This document shows positions 33,076 to 42,642 of a stretch of 64,000 bases of DNA, piece by piece. Positions within the stretch are counted from its first letter, which is position 1. Each line of letters starts with the position of its first letter. The DNA is from Pseudovibrio sp. Ad37 (GTDB lineage: Bacteria; Pseudomonadota; Alphaproteobacteria; Rhizobiales; Stappiaceae). The DNA is taken from assembly GCF_001623075.1 (NCBI RefSeq), contig NZ_LMCF01000151.1, positions 1 to 64,000 of the forward strand, written 5' to 3'. The translations under genes and the position numbers were made by a program. The notes under the pieces were generated by a model. It ran no database searches and had not been told where the DNA came from. It saw only the letters and a program-made list of their open reading frames with translations.

Positions 33076-33984
33076 ATGACGCACTCCTCTACTGCCCTCA
33101 AAAAAATTACAGATCTGCGCCCCTCAGATCACGCTCTTTTTATCTACCTCACACTCGTCACAGCAACCTACCTGATCTGGGTTGGCCTGCTGAAGCTGAC
33201 AGGTCCGGAACATCAGCAAATCGAGTTCTGGCTCGGCAACAGCCCGATTTTCAGTGGAGTGGTTCAAGCACTCGGCGTGCCTCTCACCGGCGTTCTGATG
33301 GCTCTTTTTGAAGTCCCGGCAGGCATTCTGGTTCTGCTTGGCCTGAAAGATCGCCGCCTTGGCATTCTTGGCTGCCTGATGGCCATGCTGATCTTCGCCC
33401 TGAACTTCCTTTACCTGTTCACAAACCCTGTGTGGATGGATGCTCTCGGAGGTTTCCCGATTATCGGCTCCGGTCAGAACCTCCTGAAGTACCTCTCCAT
33501 GTTTGCAATCCCGGCGTACATCCTCGGGCATCACATGCACACAGCTGGCAAGGAGCAGACCGCAGGCTCTCTCAAAAAGCTGGCCGTGTTCGCAAGCTTC
33601 GCTGGTATCGCACTGGTCATGGGCTGGATCGGCGCTATGAAGTTTTATGAGTTTGAGGCACAAGGCATTGTCCGCCTGATGCAGTCCAACATCCTCTTCA
33701 GCTGGACCTATCAGGTCTGGGATGTTCAGGGCGCTTCCAACTTCATCGGTATCGTTGAGTGGGTCTTCCTGCTGCTGCTGCTCTGCCTGCCATTCAATCG
33801 CTTCCTTGGCGGTCTGGGTGTCCTCGGCATCGCTGCTACAGCACTCGGCACCCTCACCTTCATGTTCTCCGTACCGGGCTGGGATGCGGATTCATTCTTC
33901 CCTCTCCTCAACCGTACAGGCATCTTCGTGCTGAAAGACCAGTTCCTGCTCGCCGCCGCCATCATCCTTTGGCGCAATTACTAA
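33076..33984 (+). CDS. DUF417 (YkgB/RclC-type) membrane protein, internally duplicated
   Basis: This 302-residue inner-membrane protein has about eight hydrophobic segments arranged as two similar halves. The first half has YLIWVGLLKLTGPEHQQIEF, NSPIF and GFPIIGSGQNLLKYLSMFAI. The second has VMGWIGAMKFYEFEAQGIV, SNILFSWTYQVWDVQGASNF and FFPLLNRTGIFVLKDQFLLA. The second half matches the YkgB/RclC (DUF417) pattern closely; RclC in E. coli belongs to a reactive-chlorine response operon. Typical family members cover a single such unit of about 150-200 residues, so this is a tandem fusion. The function is otherwise unknown. Confidence 0.75.
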   Translation: MTHSSTALKKITDLRPSDHALFIYLTLVTATYLIWVGLLKLTGPEHQQIEFWLGNSPIFSGVVQALGVPLTGVLMALFEVPAGILVLLGLKDRRLGILGCLMAMLIFALNFLYLFTNPVWMDALGGFPIIGSGQNLLKYLSMFAIPAYILGHHMHTAGKEQTAGSLKKLAVFASFAGIALVMGWIGAMKFYEFEAQGIVRLMQSNILFSWTYQVWDVQGASNFIGIVEWVFLLLLLCLPFNRFLGGLGVLGIAATALGTLTFMFSVPGWDADSFFPLLNRTGIFVLKDQFLLAAAIILWRNY

Positions 33985-34010
33985 GCAGCACATAGACAGC
34001 AATGATAGGA

Positions 34011-34043
34011 AAGCCGGTGTTCTTTAAGGAGCACCGGCTTTTT
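34011..34043 (+). terminator. Rho-independent terminator after the DUF417 gene
   Basis: AAGCCGGTG (34011-34019) and CACCGGCTT (34032-34040) form a nine-base stem followed by Ts, 26 bases after the stop. Confidence 0.85.
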
Positions 34044-34134
34044 CACGTTCACCTGAAGGTATCCGACAGTCGTAATGACCTGCAGCACTCTTCCCAATAG
34101 GCTGGTCAGGATTGCGATTGTATTGGAAACAAAG

Positions 34135-34554
34135 ATGTTTGAGACATATCGCGGGATTGTTTACCCGCAGCAGGAAGATCACATGGGCCATATGAATGTG
34201 GCCTGGTACACCTCCAAATTTGATGAAGCAACATGGCACATGCTCGCCCACATTGGCATCACCCCAGCCTATATCCGCGAGAGCAACAAAGGCATGGCTG
34301 CACTGGAGATCACATATAAGTATCTGGCGGAGGTCTCCGCAGGCGACCTACTTGTCGTACGCTCTGAAATTAAAGAAATGCGCGACAAGACCATCCTCTT
34401 CAAACACACCATGTTTGACTCAATCACCAACACACCTGTTGCAACCATGCGGGCCGTCGGTGTCCATATGGATCGAGAAGCCCGAAAGTCCTGCCCTTTC
34501 CCCGCGCATGCAAGAGAACGCTATGACGCCCTGCAGCCGGAGCCAGCAGCCTGA
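34135..34554 (+). CDS. Hotdog-fold acyl-CoA thioesterase
   Basis: This 139-residue protein has a single hotdog domain of the 4-hydroxybenzoyl-CoA thioesterase type. The N-terminal strand and active-site turn MFETYRGIVYPQQEDHMGHMN (residues 1-21, split at DHMGHMN) carries the likely catalytic aspartate. It is followed by KFDEATWHMLAHIG, the long helix, then LEITYKYLAEVSAGDLLVVRSEI and ILFKHTMFDSITNTPVATM. The usual start is the ATG at 34135; an earlier frame opening at 34075 is unlikely because it lacks a binding site. Substrate not predictable. Confidence 0.82.
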   Translation: MFETYRGIVYPQQEDHMGHMNVAWYTSKFDEATWHMLAHIGITPAYIRESNKGMAALEITYKYLAEVSAGDLLVVRSEIKEMRDKTILFKHTMFDSITNTPVATMRAVGVHMDREARKSCPFPAHARERYDALQPEPAA

Positions 34555-34821
34555 TCAGGCACCTCAAAATTACTTAGCAGGTTTCAGATAGAAGCCGCCG
34601 CAAGTACAACAGACTATAGTAATCCTGTAAGTGAATCTGAGTAGGACATGCAGCACTGCTGCATACCAGATTGATGCGGGCAAATTCTTGAATGAGTGCG
34701 GGCGTTTTTCGCAAAAGGATGGGTTCCATCAAAGTGTTGGAGCATGCGGCGTAAACAAGAGTGCGCGCTGCATAATCCTGAGTTTCTCTGTTTGCCTGAG
34801 TCAGTCTAGGGGAACCAGCTT

Positions 34822-36102
34822 TTGCGAGCGCTTAAGGTACCTGCGATAAAAAAACGCATATCGCCAGTTCTACAGTTTCTAGCGGTTGTCGGCATAGCGC
34901 TGACAGCCAGCACGGAACTTCGCGCGCAAGTGGGCAACTGGCCATTAGCCTGGGCGCAATGGCACAACGAAACACGCGACTGGGGCGGTATCCGCACCAA
35001 CCTTTCTGACGAGGGTCTTGATCTAGGTGTCCTCTACACCCAGGACGTCGCCGCAAACCCCGTTGGCGGCCTGAACCAGAGCGCAACTTATGGCGCGCGG
35101 CTGGAAGGCATGGCTATGCTGGACTTTGAGAAGATCTTCGGCATCAAAGGCAGCAGCCTGCACTACATCATGTATCAAGGTCTGGGACAGGGCCTGTCAC
35201 AGGAGGTCATTGGCAACGACTTTGGCGTCACCCAAATTTTCTCAAGCGACATCCTCGCCATCGCCAACTTCAGTCTGGAGCATAACCTGCTCAATGATCA
35301 GCTGTACCTCTCCGCCGGTCGTCTCGCTGTGGGCGACATCTTCGCAAGAGACGATACCTTCGCGTACTACCTCAACGGAGCCCTCAACAGCACCCCTGGT
35401 CAGCTGCTCATCAACCAGCCCACTTTCACCACCTACCCCTTCAACATATGGGGTCTGGCAGGCAACTATACCTTCCCCGGTAATCAATACGTCAGCCTCG
35501 GCGTCTATGACGCGTCCGTAGATGATCTGAACAACGCCGAGAACGGCTTCAATTTCCGCTTTGCACCCAAAGGCAACGTGCTGATGGTTGGGCAAGTCGG
35601 CGTTAATCCGGGAAAAGACGACACAAGCAAGTATCTCCCCGGCCACTATCAGCTGGGCGCCTTTTACAACACTGGCAAAGTGGATGTTCTGGGCACCACC
35701 ACCACTGAAACCCGTGAAGGCAACTGGGGCGCTTATGCCATCGCACGGCAGATGATCTATCAGGAAAAGGACCTGCAAGGTCTGAGTCTCTGGGCCCTTG
35801 TTACAATCGCGCCACAACAAGCCATCAACACCCAACCTCTTGGCATCAGCGGCGGCTTGTTCTACCAAGGCCTGATCCCCAACAGAGACAATGACGTTAC
35901 TGCCGGAGCCTTCATTCTTGGGTATTTCAGTGATCACCTGCCCGGCCAGTCCTATGAGCTCGTATTCGAAGCCACCCATCGCTACCAGTTCGCCGACTGG
36001 TCCTATCTCTCACTGGACTTTCAATACGTGGTCAATCCCGCCGGAAACGACGACATCCCGGACGCCTGGGTCTTTGGCACCGAGTTCTCAGTGAAATTCT
36101 GA
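34822..36102 (+). CDS. OprB-type carbohydrate-selective porin
   Basis: This 426-residue outer-membrane protein starts at TTG 34822, eight bases after GGGGA. A signal peptide covers about residues 1-36 (ISPVLQFLAVVGIALTAS, cleavage near LRAQ). The mature part reads as a 16-strand type beta-barrel, with WHNETRDWGGIRTNLSDEGL at the start, the OprB-type motif, and LSAGRLAVGDIFA, PGNQYVSLGVYDAS and ELVFEATHRYQFADWSYLSLDF. It ends in an aromatic residue (VKF), as barrel proteins do. OprB proteins pass sugars such as glucose. No sugar transporter genes lie beside it, so the substrate is open. Confidence 0.87.
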   Translation: MRALKVPAIKKRISPVLQFLAVVGIALTASTELRAQVGNWPLAWAQWHNETRDWGGIRTNLSDEGLDLGVLYTQDVAANPVGGLNQSATYGARLEGMAMLDFEKIFGIKGSSLHYIMYQGLGQGLSQEVIGNDFGVTQIFSSDILAIANFSLEHNLLNDQLYLSAGRLAVGDIFARDDTFAYYLNGALNSTPGQLLINQPTFTTYPFNIWGLAGNYTFPGNQYVSLGVYDASVDDLNNAENGFNFRFAPKGNVLMVGQVGVNPGKDDTSKYLPGHYQLGAFYNTGKVDVLGTTTTETREGNWGAYAIARQMIYQEKDLQGLSLWALVTIAPQQAINTQPLGISGGLFYQGLIPNRDNDVTAGAFILGYFSDHLPGQSYELVFEATHRYQFADWSYLSLDFQYVVNPAGNDDIPDAWVFGTEFSVKF

Positions 36103-36133
36103 CCTCCGCTAAAGCCCCCGACATCAGAACAGC

Positions 36134-36167
36134 AAAAAGCCCGGCCATCTCCCAGACCGGGCTTTTT
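36134..36167. terminator. Bidirectional terminator between porin and pyrophosphatase genes
   Basis: AAAAAGCCCGG (36134-36144) and CCGGGCTTTTT (36157-36167) pair perfectly around a 12-base loop. Flanking A and T runs make it usable for both converging genes. Confidence 0.92.
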
Positions 36168-36191
36168 AGTTTCAAATCAGATCAGAGCAAA

Positions 36192-38321
36192 CTAGTGCGC
36201 CAGCACTGCCAGAAGCAGAAGAGCCACGATGTTTGTGATCTTGATCATTGGGTTCACAGCTGGACCAGCAGTGTCCTTGTAAGGATCACCAACAGTATCA
36301 CCTGTCACCGCAGCTTTATGAGCCTCAGAGCCCTTACCACCGTAATGCCCATCTTCAATGTACTTCTTGGCGTTGTCCCACGCACCGCCACCAGCGGTCA
36401 TGGAAAGCGCAACAAACAGCCCTGTCACAATCACACCAAGCAGCATAGCGCCCAGGGATGCGAAGGCATTTGCTTTGCCAGCAATCGCTTCAATCAGGAA
36501 GTAAATGACGATCGGAGACAGCACAGGCAGCATGCTTGGAATGATCATTTCCTTGATTGCAGCCTTGGTCAGCATATCAACAGCACGGCCATAATCAGGG
36601 CGAACTTCACCCTTCATGATGCCAGGCTGCTCTTTAAACTGACGCCGAACTTCTTCAACCACAGCACCCGCAGCGCGGCCCACAGCAGTCATCGCCATAC
36701 CGCCAAACAGGAATGGGAGCAGACCACCAAAGAACAGGCCGACAACCACATATGGGTTAGACAGTGAGAAATCGATAGACGCCTCGGTCATACCCTTGAA
36801 GTAAGGGAACTGCTCAGAGTTTGCCACGAAGAACTTCAGATCCTCCGTGTAAGCCGTAAACAGCACCAGAGCACCAAGACCGGCAGACCCAATCGCGTAG
36901 CCTTTGGTAACTGCCTTTGTGGTGTTACCAACAGCATCCAGCGCATCAGTCGTGTCGCGCACTTCCGCAGGCAGGTCTGCCATTTCAGCAATACCACCAG
37001 CGTTGTCCGTGACTGGACCAAACGCATCCAACGCCACAACCATACCAGCCAGCGCCAGCATCGTTGTCACTGCAATGGCAATACCGAACAGACCAGCCAG
37101 CTGGAAAGTCACGATAATACCGGCAATGATCACCAATGCAGGAAGCGCAGTGGATTCCATGGAGACAGCAAGACCCTGAATAACGTTGGTACCGTGACCC
37201 GTTTCAGATGCTCGGGCAATCGCCTGCACAGGACGGAAGTTGGTACCGGTGTAATATTCAGTGATCCAGATGATCAGACCTGTCACCACAAGACCGGAAA
37301 CACCGCAGAAGAACAGATCCAGCGGCGTAAAGCTAACACCATTGCTCTGCGTTAACACTGTATCCATACCGCCGAAGACCCAGTAGGTCAGCGGATACAG
37401 GATGATCAGTGAAACAATTGCAGTGGCGATGAAGCCCTTATAGAGCGCGCCCATAATGGAGTTGGACGCACCAAGACGCACGAAGAACGTACCGATGATG
37501 GATGCCACAGAGCAAACACCACAGATCAGCATCGGATACAGCATTGCAGACTGCAAATCAGCCGTACCTGCAAAGTAGATCGCCGCAAGAACCATCGTCG
37601 CAACAAGCGTCACGGCGTAGGTTTCAAACAAGTCAGCGGCCATACCTGCACAGTCACCAACGTTGTCGCCAACGTTATCTGCGATTGTTGCCGGGTTACG
37701 TGGATCATCCTCAGGAATGCCAGCCTCAACCTTACCAACAAGGTCACCACCAACATCAGCACCTTTTGTAAAGATGCCGCCGCCAAGACGGGCGAAGATG
37801 GAAATCAGAGAGGCACCAAAGCCAAGAGCCACAAGCGCATCAATCACAGTACGTGATGTTGGCTCAATGCCCATAGGTCCGGTGAGGATCAGGTAGTAGA
37901 CGGCAACGCCCAAAAGAGCGAGACCGGCAACGAACATTCCGGTGATAGCACCGGAACGGAATGCAATTGAGAGCCCTGCCCCAAGGCTCTGGCTTGCAGC
38001 TTGTGCAGTGCGAACGTTTGCCCGTACGGAGACGAGCATTCCAATAAATCCTGCGGCACCGGAAAGAACGGCACCGATAACAAATCCAATAGCTACGGTG
38101 ATAGACAGCAAGTAAGCGACGATGGCGAAGATAACCACGCCAACAATTGCAACACTGGTGTACTGACGAGTGAGGTATGCTTGCGCACCCTCTTGAATGG
38201 CACCAGCGATTTCCTGCATTTTCGCAGACCCGGTGTCAGCAGCCATCACGCTGCGAATTGCCCAGATGCCGTAAACGACAGAGAGCAAACCGCACGCAAT
38301 GGTAACGATAAGTTCAGTCAT
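36192..38321 (-). CDS. hppA: Membrane-bound proton-translocating pyrophosphatase
   Basis: This 709-residue, roughly 16-helix membrane protein couples pyrophosphate hydrolysis to proton export. The catalytic loop is intact: [20 protein letters not shown] then [22 protein letters not shown] (about residues 180-230), and the second motif region [29 protein letters not shown] near the C-terminus. [18 protein letters not shown] carries lysine at the position that distinguishes K+-independent enzymes from K+-dependent ones, which have alanine there. Length is typical for H+-PPases. It stands alone between two convergent or distant neighbours and is ended by the shared terminator. Confidence 0.95.
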   Translation of the reverse strand: MTELIVTIACGLLSVVYGIWAIRSVMAADTGSAKMQEIAGAIQEGAQAYLTRQYTSVAIVGVVIFAIVAYLLSITVAIGFVIGAVLSGAAGFIGMLVSVRANVRTAQAASQSLGAGLSIAFRSGAITGMFVAGLALLGVAVYYLILTGPMGIEPTSRTVIDALVALGFGASLISIFARLGGGIFTKGADVGGDLVGKVEAGIPEDDPRNPATIADNVGDNVGDCAGMAADLFETYAVTLVATMVLAAIYFAGTADLQSAMLYPMLICGVCSVASIIGTFFVRLGASNSIMGALYKGFIATAIVSLIILYPLTYWVFGGMDTVLTQSNGVSFTPLDLFFCGVSGLVVTGLIIWITEYYTGTNFRPVQAIARASETGHGTNVIQGLAVSMESTALPALVIIAGIIVTFQLAGLFGIAIAVTTMLALAGMVVALDAFGPVTDNAGGIAEMADLPAEVRDTTDALDAVGNTTKAVTKGYAIGSAGLGALVLFTAYTEDLKFFVANSEQFPYFKGMTEASIDFSLSNPYVVVGLFFGGLLPFLFGGMAMTAVGRAAGAVVEEVRRQFKEQPGIMKGEVRPDYGRAVDMLTKAAIKEMIIPSMLPVLSPIVIYFLIEAIAGKANAFASLGAMLLGVIVTGLFVALSMTAGGGAWDNAKKYIEDGHYGGKGSEAHKAAVTGDTVGDPYKDTAGPAVNPMIKITNIVALLLLAVLAH

Positions 38322-38501
38322 ATTTCCTCCCCTAAGGGTACCCTGCTACTTATGTGTGTGTTCGTAGCAAAATCCGCACTGCAATTGTGTAATTTAACGA
38401 ACACAGTGACGGTATATACCTGTCACTATCCGTCAAGTTGCTTTTGCGTGGTAGTGGAAGGAAACACGTATGTTGAAAGGAGAGAAACTACTTGGAATTA
38501 T

Positions 38502-39719
38502 TCAAACTTTAACTTCCCTTTTTTCAGTAAACATCAGTGAGACAACAAGAAATAGACATAAGATAACGAACGGGAACACCATTAGGTTGACAGTTTCCCA
38601 ACCAAACACGTTTAACAATTTCCCTGAGGAAAACGAGGCAGTTGCGACTAAACCAAAGACAAAGAAGTCGTTTATGGATTGGACTCTGTTTTGTTCTTCT
38701 GGTCGGTAAGTTTGTGTCAGCAACGCAGACGCTCCGACGAAAGAAAAGTTCCAGCCAAGACCAAGTAAAATCAGGGAACTCCAGAAAATCCAACGCTCTA
38801 GTCCCGTAAGGCCAACCAGCGCGCACACCGCATAAAGCAAAAATCCGGTGCCAATTACAGCCCCATGACCGAATCGGCCGATCAAACTTCCCGTAATAAA
38901 GCTCGGGGCAAACATGGCAATCACGTGCCACTGGATGCCAAGAGCCGCATCTGAGTTCGTCAACCCGCAAGCAACCATGGCAAGCGGAGCAGACGTCATG
39001 ATCAGGTTCATGATCGCGTAACTGATCATTCCACAACCAACAGCTACAAAGAACTTTTGTTGCTTCAGAATCTCTAAAAGCGGACGTCCACGTTCATGCT
39101 TTTCCATCTTCGGTGGCAAAGGTATTTCCAAAAACGCCACAAAAAACAAACCAATAAGCATCAAGACCGCTTGCGCAAGGTAGGTTCCAACAAAAAGGAA
39201 GGGCTCAAACATGCCCTGAGTCAGAATTACAGTCTGCGGACCAACCACACCAGCAAGGATACCACCGGTCAAAACCCATGAAATAGCTTTGGGCTTAAAG
39301 GCAGGGCTGGCTGTATCAGCAGCAGCAAAACGTGCCTGTTGGGTAAAGGCCATCACAAAACCACTGCCGAGTGTGGAAACGCAAAGCAGCGTAAAACTGC
39401 CAAGGTAAGCAGCGTAGGCGGCAACCAAAGCAAACAGCACACCAAACAACAGCGCACCAACAAGCCCGGCACGGCGTCCAAAACTGCGCATGATCATGCC
39501 AGCAGGCAACGTCCCGATGGCCGTTCCAAGCACGAAAGCAGTAACAGGCAAGGTTGCCAAAGACTTATCATCAACCAGCAAAACAGAGGCGAGAATAGAT
39601 GTGGTTGCAAAAATGATAGGAGGAACACCACCAGCAAACGACTGGGCAAGCGCCAAAAGCAGCGCATTGCGCTTTGCCAATCCGTCATCAATCAACGGAG
39701 CCGCCAGAGTATTTGCCAT
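38502..39719 (-). CDS. Major facilitator superfamily transporter
   Basis: This 405-residue inner-membrane protein has twelve predicted helices. The MFS loop between helices 2 and 3 is GTLPAGMIMRSFGRRAGLVG, a clear variant of the G-x3-D/G-R-R-G/R motif. A cytoplasmic loop (PLPPKMEKHERGRPLLEIL) separates the two six-helix halves. GMISYAIMNLIMTSAPLAMV in the second half resembles YbfB/YcaD-like MFS members often annotated as unknown exporters. Substrate unknown. About 180 bases separate it from hppA on the same strand, and it lies about 170 bases downstream of thiL. Confidence 0.85.
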   Translation of the reverse strand: MANTLAAPLIDDGLAKRNALLLALAQSFAGGVPPIIFATTSILASVLLVDDKSLATLPVTAFVLGTAIGTLPAGMIMRSFGRRAGLVGALLFGVLFALVAAYAAYLGSFTLLCVSTLGSGFVMAFTQQARFAAADTASPAFKPKAISWVLTGGILAGVVGPQTVILTQGMFEPFLFVGTYLAQAVLMLIGLFFVAFLEIPLPPKMEKHERGRPLLEILKQQKFFVAVGCGMISYAIMNLIMTSAPLAMVACGLTNSDAALGIQWHVIAMFAPSFITGSLIGRFGHGAVIGTGFLLYAVCALVGLTGLERWIFWSSLILLGLGWNFSFVGASALLTQTYRPEEQNRVQSINDFFVFGLVATASFSSGKLLNVFGWETVNLMVFPFVILCLFLVVSLMFTEKREVKV

Positions 39720-39889
39720 AATGTAAATCTTTCAAAGATGTCAGGAAGGAACCGACAGCCTAATCAATTCCACGTAATGAGCAACCACAGAGCTCACCTG
39801 ATCACCTGCAACTTTGAGAGATATACGCACAACTCGATGAGAATACGTCATGCAAGACCGTTATTGTCGATTATCGGTCTGCGATGGTG

Positions 39890-40909
39890 TCAGAAATGCT
39901 TGAACCCGTCAGCACCCAGAAGGCAATAAGCTTCACCATTCAAACTGAGGGAAATCGCAGGCCCTGTAGCCTCTGGCTCGTGCAGTTCTCCGATCCGGGA
40001 ACAAGACAAACCAGCCGTTTGAAGAGCTTTCTCAAAAGCCCCGGCGTTCTCAGGCATCACAGCAGCAAGGATCTCATAGTCGTCCCCGCCCGCAATCGCT
40101 GTCTCACGGAACGCAGCATCCTTCGCAATCATTGCAGAAGCAGCGTCAGACAGCGGAACACTTTCCAGCTGCACAGAAGCATGCACCTGCGATGTCCGGC
40201 ACATATGTCCCAGATCAGCAACCAACCCGTCAGACACATCCATCGCCGCAACAGCATAATCACGAAGCGCTTGAGCAGCACCAACACGAGGCTGCGGCAG
40301 CAAATAACGGTTTAGAAGGAAATCACGCTGCTCAGCAGAAAGCTCAAGCTTATCTGCGAGTGCTTCATCCAACCGCAACTTCAGGCCAAGTGCGGCATCA
40401 CCAATGGTGCCAGTCACATAGAGCAGTGCACCAGCAACAGCCTCATTGCGCCGAACCACCTGCCCCGTTGGAACCTGACCAAACGCGGTGATGGAAAGCA
40501 GCGGGCCTTGCGGGCAGGAAATCGTATCACCGCCAAGAAGATCAATCTGGAACTGATCCTGAACCAGCTTCAAACCGCGGCAAAACTCAGCAACCCACTC
40601 TTCACTGATGTCCTTAGATAGCCCAAGGCCCAGCAGATAGCCCTTAGGTTCTGCGCCTTTGGCAGCCAGATCCGAAAGGTTCACACCAAGCGCTTTTTGC
40701 GCGATTTCAAAGGGAGGGTCATTTTCAAAAAAATGAACCCCTGCCATCAGCATGTCCTTGGTTACTACCAATTCACATCCGGTGTCAGGGGCAAATACAG
40801 CAGCATCATCTTGCAGATGCACAGCACCCGCGCTGGTGGCAAGCGGCGCAAAATAGCGCTCAATAAGCGAGAACTCTCCCGGTCTGGAACTGGCAGTTCT
40901 CTCGTTCAT
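39890..40909 (-). CDS. thiL: Thiamine-monophosphate kinase
   Basis: This 339-residue enzyme phosphorylates thiamine monophosphate to the active cofactor thiamine diphosphate. It has the AIR-synthase-like fold with FSLIERYFAPLA at the start, VHLQDDAAVFAP (metal-binding aspartates), LVVTKDMLMAGVHFFEN, VNLSDLAAKGAEPKGYLLGL, LLGGDTISCPQG, MDVSDGLVADLGHM and GGDDYEILAA. All the ATP and Mg2+ motifs are present. The ATG lies four bases after the nusB stop. The block ribD-ribE-ribH-nusB-thiL is a well known bacterial cofactor operon. Confidence 0.93.
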   Translation of the reverse strand: MNERTASSRPGEFSLIERYFAPLATSAGAVHLQDDAAVFAPDTGCELVVTKDMLMAGVHFFENDPPFEIAQKALGVNLSDLAAKGAEPKGYLLGLGLSKDISEEWVAEFCRGLKLVQDQFQIDLLGGDTISCPQGPLLSITAFGQVPTGQVVRRNEAVAGALLYVTGTIGDAALGLKLRLDEALADKLELSAEQRDFLLNRYLLPQPRVGAAQALRDYAVAAMDVSDGLVADLGHMCRTSQVHASVQLESVPLSDAASAMIAKDAAFRETAIAGGDDYEILAAVMPENAGAFEKALQTAGLSCSRIGELHEPEATGPAISLSLNGEAYCLLGADGFKHF

Positions 40910-40912
40910 TTT

Positions 40913-41404
40913 TTAGTCTTCGAATTCAGACTGACGCAGCTCGCGAGCCAGACGGTTCATAATACCGTTGACCAAACGCGCCTCATCTCCATCATAGAAG
41001 GACTTCGTCACATCAATGTATTCATTGATGATAACGCGGGCCGGAACGTCTTTTTTACGCAAAAACTCAGCACAGCCAACACGAAGGATCGCACGCAAAG
41101 TGGTGTCGATACGCTTCAGTGGCCAATCTTCAGAAAGCGCTGTGTGAATGCGAGGATCAATACGCAGCTGATCCTCAAACACCGCCTGCACTAGATCACG
41201 GAACCATGCCGGATCCGCATCACGGTACTGGTCGCCATCCACTTCCTGACCAAGCCGGTAAGCTTCATACTCATTCAGCACATCATTCAAACGCGCACCA
41301 GTGATTTCCATCTGATACACAGCCTGAACAGCAGCTAGTCGAGCAACCCCGCGCTTATTCGCGGGTTTCACTTCGGCGTTTTTCTTGTTGTTTTCCGTTG
41401 TCAT
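40913..41404 (-). CDS. nusB: Transcription antitermination factor NusB
   Basis: This 163-residue all-helical RNA-binding protein works with NusE (S10) at boxA sites of rRNA operons. Typical features are [19 protein letters not shown] at the first helix, [42 protein letters not shown] and [32 protein letters not shown] basic, Asn/Lys-rich N-terminal extension of about 19 residues precedes the domain. It follows ribH by eight bases and leads directly into thiL, so the genes are almost certainly one transcript. Confidence 0.94.
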   Translation of the reverse strand: MTTENNKKNAEVKPANKRGVARLAAVQAVYQMEITGARLNDVLNEYEAYRLGQEVDGDQYRDADPAWFRDLVQAVFEDQLRIDPRIHTALSEDWPLKRIDTTLRAILRVGCAEFLRKKDVPARVIINEYIDVTKSFYDGDEARLVNGIMNRLARELRQSEFED

Positions 41405-41412
41405 CCTAAACC

Positions 41413-41862
41413 TTACACACCGAACCGGTCGCGCACGTCAATCATAGCAAGACAAGCTTCAGCAGCACCGCCGCCCTTGTTCTTTTTAGAAACGCTTGCG
41501 CGCGCCCATGCCTGATCATCATTCTCAACTGTCTGGATGCCGTTGCCAACTGCAACGTTTGCATCCACAGAAAGATCCATGATCGCACGAGCCGACTCGT
41601 TAGAAACGATGTCGTAATGGGTTGTTTCACCGCGAATTACAACACCGAGCAATACAAAACCGTCATAATCTGCATCGCCATTTTCCATTGCGGTTAACGC
41701 CATGGAAAGCGCAGCAGGAATTTCGAGCACACCTGGCACAGCCAGTCGAGAGATTTTCGCTCCTTCACGGTCCAGCACATCTGAAGCACCTTCATAAAGG
41801 GCATCAGCCAGATCTTCGTAAAACCGTGCTTCAATAACAAGAATGTGCGGAACGGCGCTCAT
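41413..41862 (-). CDS. ribH: 6,7-dimethyl-8-ribityllumazine synthase
   Basis: This 149-residue enzyme forms the lumazine precursor of riboflavin. It shows [39 protein letters not shown] (substrate-binding loop), [25 protein letters not shown] with the catalytic histidine in THYD, and [20 protein letters not shown]. Length fits the icosahedral or pentameric family. The N-terminus opens directly with the first strand, without extension. It is followed by nusB after eight bases and preceded by ribE 156 bases upstream; I saw no FMN riboswitch in that gap. Confidence 0.94.
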   Translation of the reverse strand: MSAVPHILVIEARFYEDLADALYEGASDVLDREGAKISRLAVPGVLEIPAALSMALTAMENGDADYDGFVLLGVVIRGETTHYDIVSNESARAIMDLSVDANVAVGNGIQTVENDDQAWARASVSKKNKGGGAAEACLAMIDVRDRFGV

Positions 41863-42018
41863 CTAATTTCTCCTAATGCCAACCTCATATTTTCACTGAG
41901 TAATCAGCAAAGATGGGTTAAGGCCACGGGTACGGACAATACCCACGTATGTGCGCTCAGGAACCACGCCCCAAGCGAAATGTCCAGTTATTTCCTGCGG
42001 AAGTTTTTGGCTATAAGG

Positions 42019-42642
42019 CTATTTTGCGATTTCTGCAAGGCTTGGAAACTCAGCAAGACGCGCAACGTACCGTGCCATCATGTCAACTTCCAAGTTTACC
42101 TCATCCCCCTGCGCCCTGTCGGACCATGTGGTCACCTCCAGAGTGTGCGGAATAAGGAAGACAGAAAACGTATTTCCTTCAGCCTCGTTCACCGTCAATG
42201 AGGTGCCATCCAGCCCCACGGATCCCTTCTTCGGGATGAACCGCGCAAACTCAGGTGCACACTCAAATTTCAAATAAACGCTTTCAGGGTGTTCGGTCCG
42301 TTCAACAATGGTCGCCTTGCCATCCACATGCCCCAGAACCAGGTGACCACCCAGCTCAGCGCCCATGGAAAGGGAACGCTCCAGATTGACCCGCTTGCCC
42401 ACGCTCCACTCAGCAACAGTTGTCAGCGCCAGCGTTTCGGCAGCCGATTCAACCGTAAACCAGTTCTGCTCGGCATCACGACCTTTCGCAACAACAGTGT
42501 GGCAAACGCCGGAACAGGCAATAGATGCACCAATATCGATCCCGTCAGGATCGTAAACAGTACCAATTTTCGTCCGCTGACCTGCAGCAATCTGCTCCAG
42601 CTCAAGGATTGTTCCAACGTCACTAACGATGCCCGTAAACAC
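42019..42642 (-). CDS. ribE: Riboflavin synthase, alpha subunit
   Basis: This 207-residue enzyme converts two lumazines to riboflavin. The start MFTGIVSDVGTILELEQ is diagnostic. The two tandem lumazine-binding domains are visible: first SIACSGVCHTVVAKGRD with AAETLALTTVAEWSVGKRVNLE, second GSVGLDGTSLTVNEAEGNTFSVFLIPHTLEVTT. GHLVLGHVDGKATI lies between. The GTG start at 42642 follows the ribD stop directly (TAG then GTG), a tight translational coupling. Confidence 0.94.
   Translation of the reverse strand: MFTGIVSDVGTILELEQIAAGQRTKIGTVYDPDGIDIGASIACSGVCHTVVAKGRDAEQNWFTVESAAETLALTTVAEWSVGKRVNLERSLSMGAELGGHLVLGHVDGKATIVERTEHPESVYLKFECAPEFARFIPKKGSVGLDGTSLTVNEAEGNTFSVFLIPHTLEVTTWSDRAQGDEVNLEVDMMARYVARLAEFPSLAEIAK

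Noticed and set aside
35242-35979. 245-residue open frame antisense to the porin gene
   Set aside because: No start signal or motifs; the porin reading frame explains the region.
41863-42018. FMN riboswitch in the riboflavin operon
   Set aside because: The ribE-ribH gap lacks the conserved AGGGAY and GATTCGG-type elements of the FMN riboswitch.
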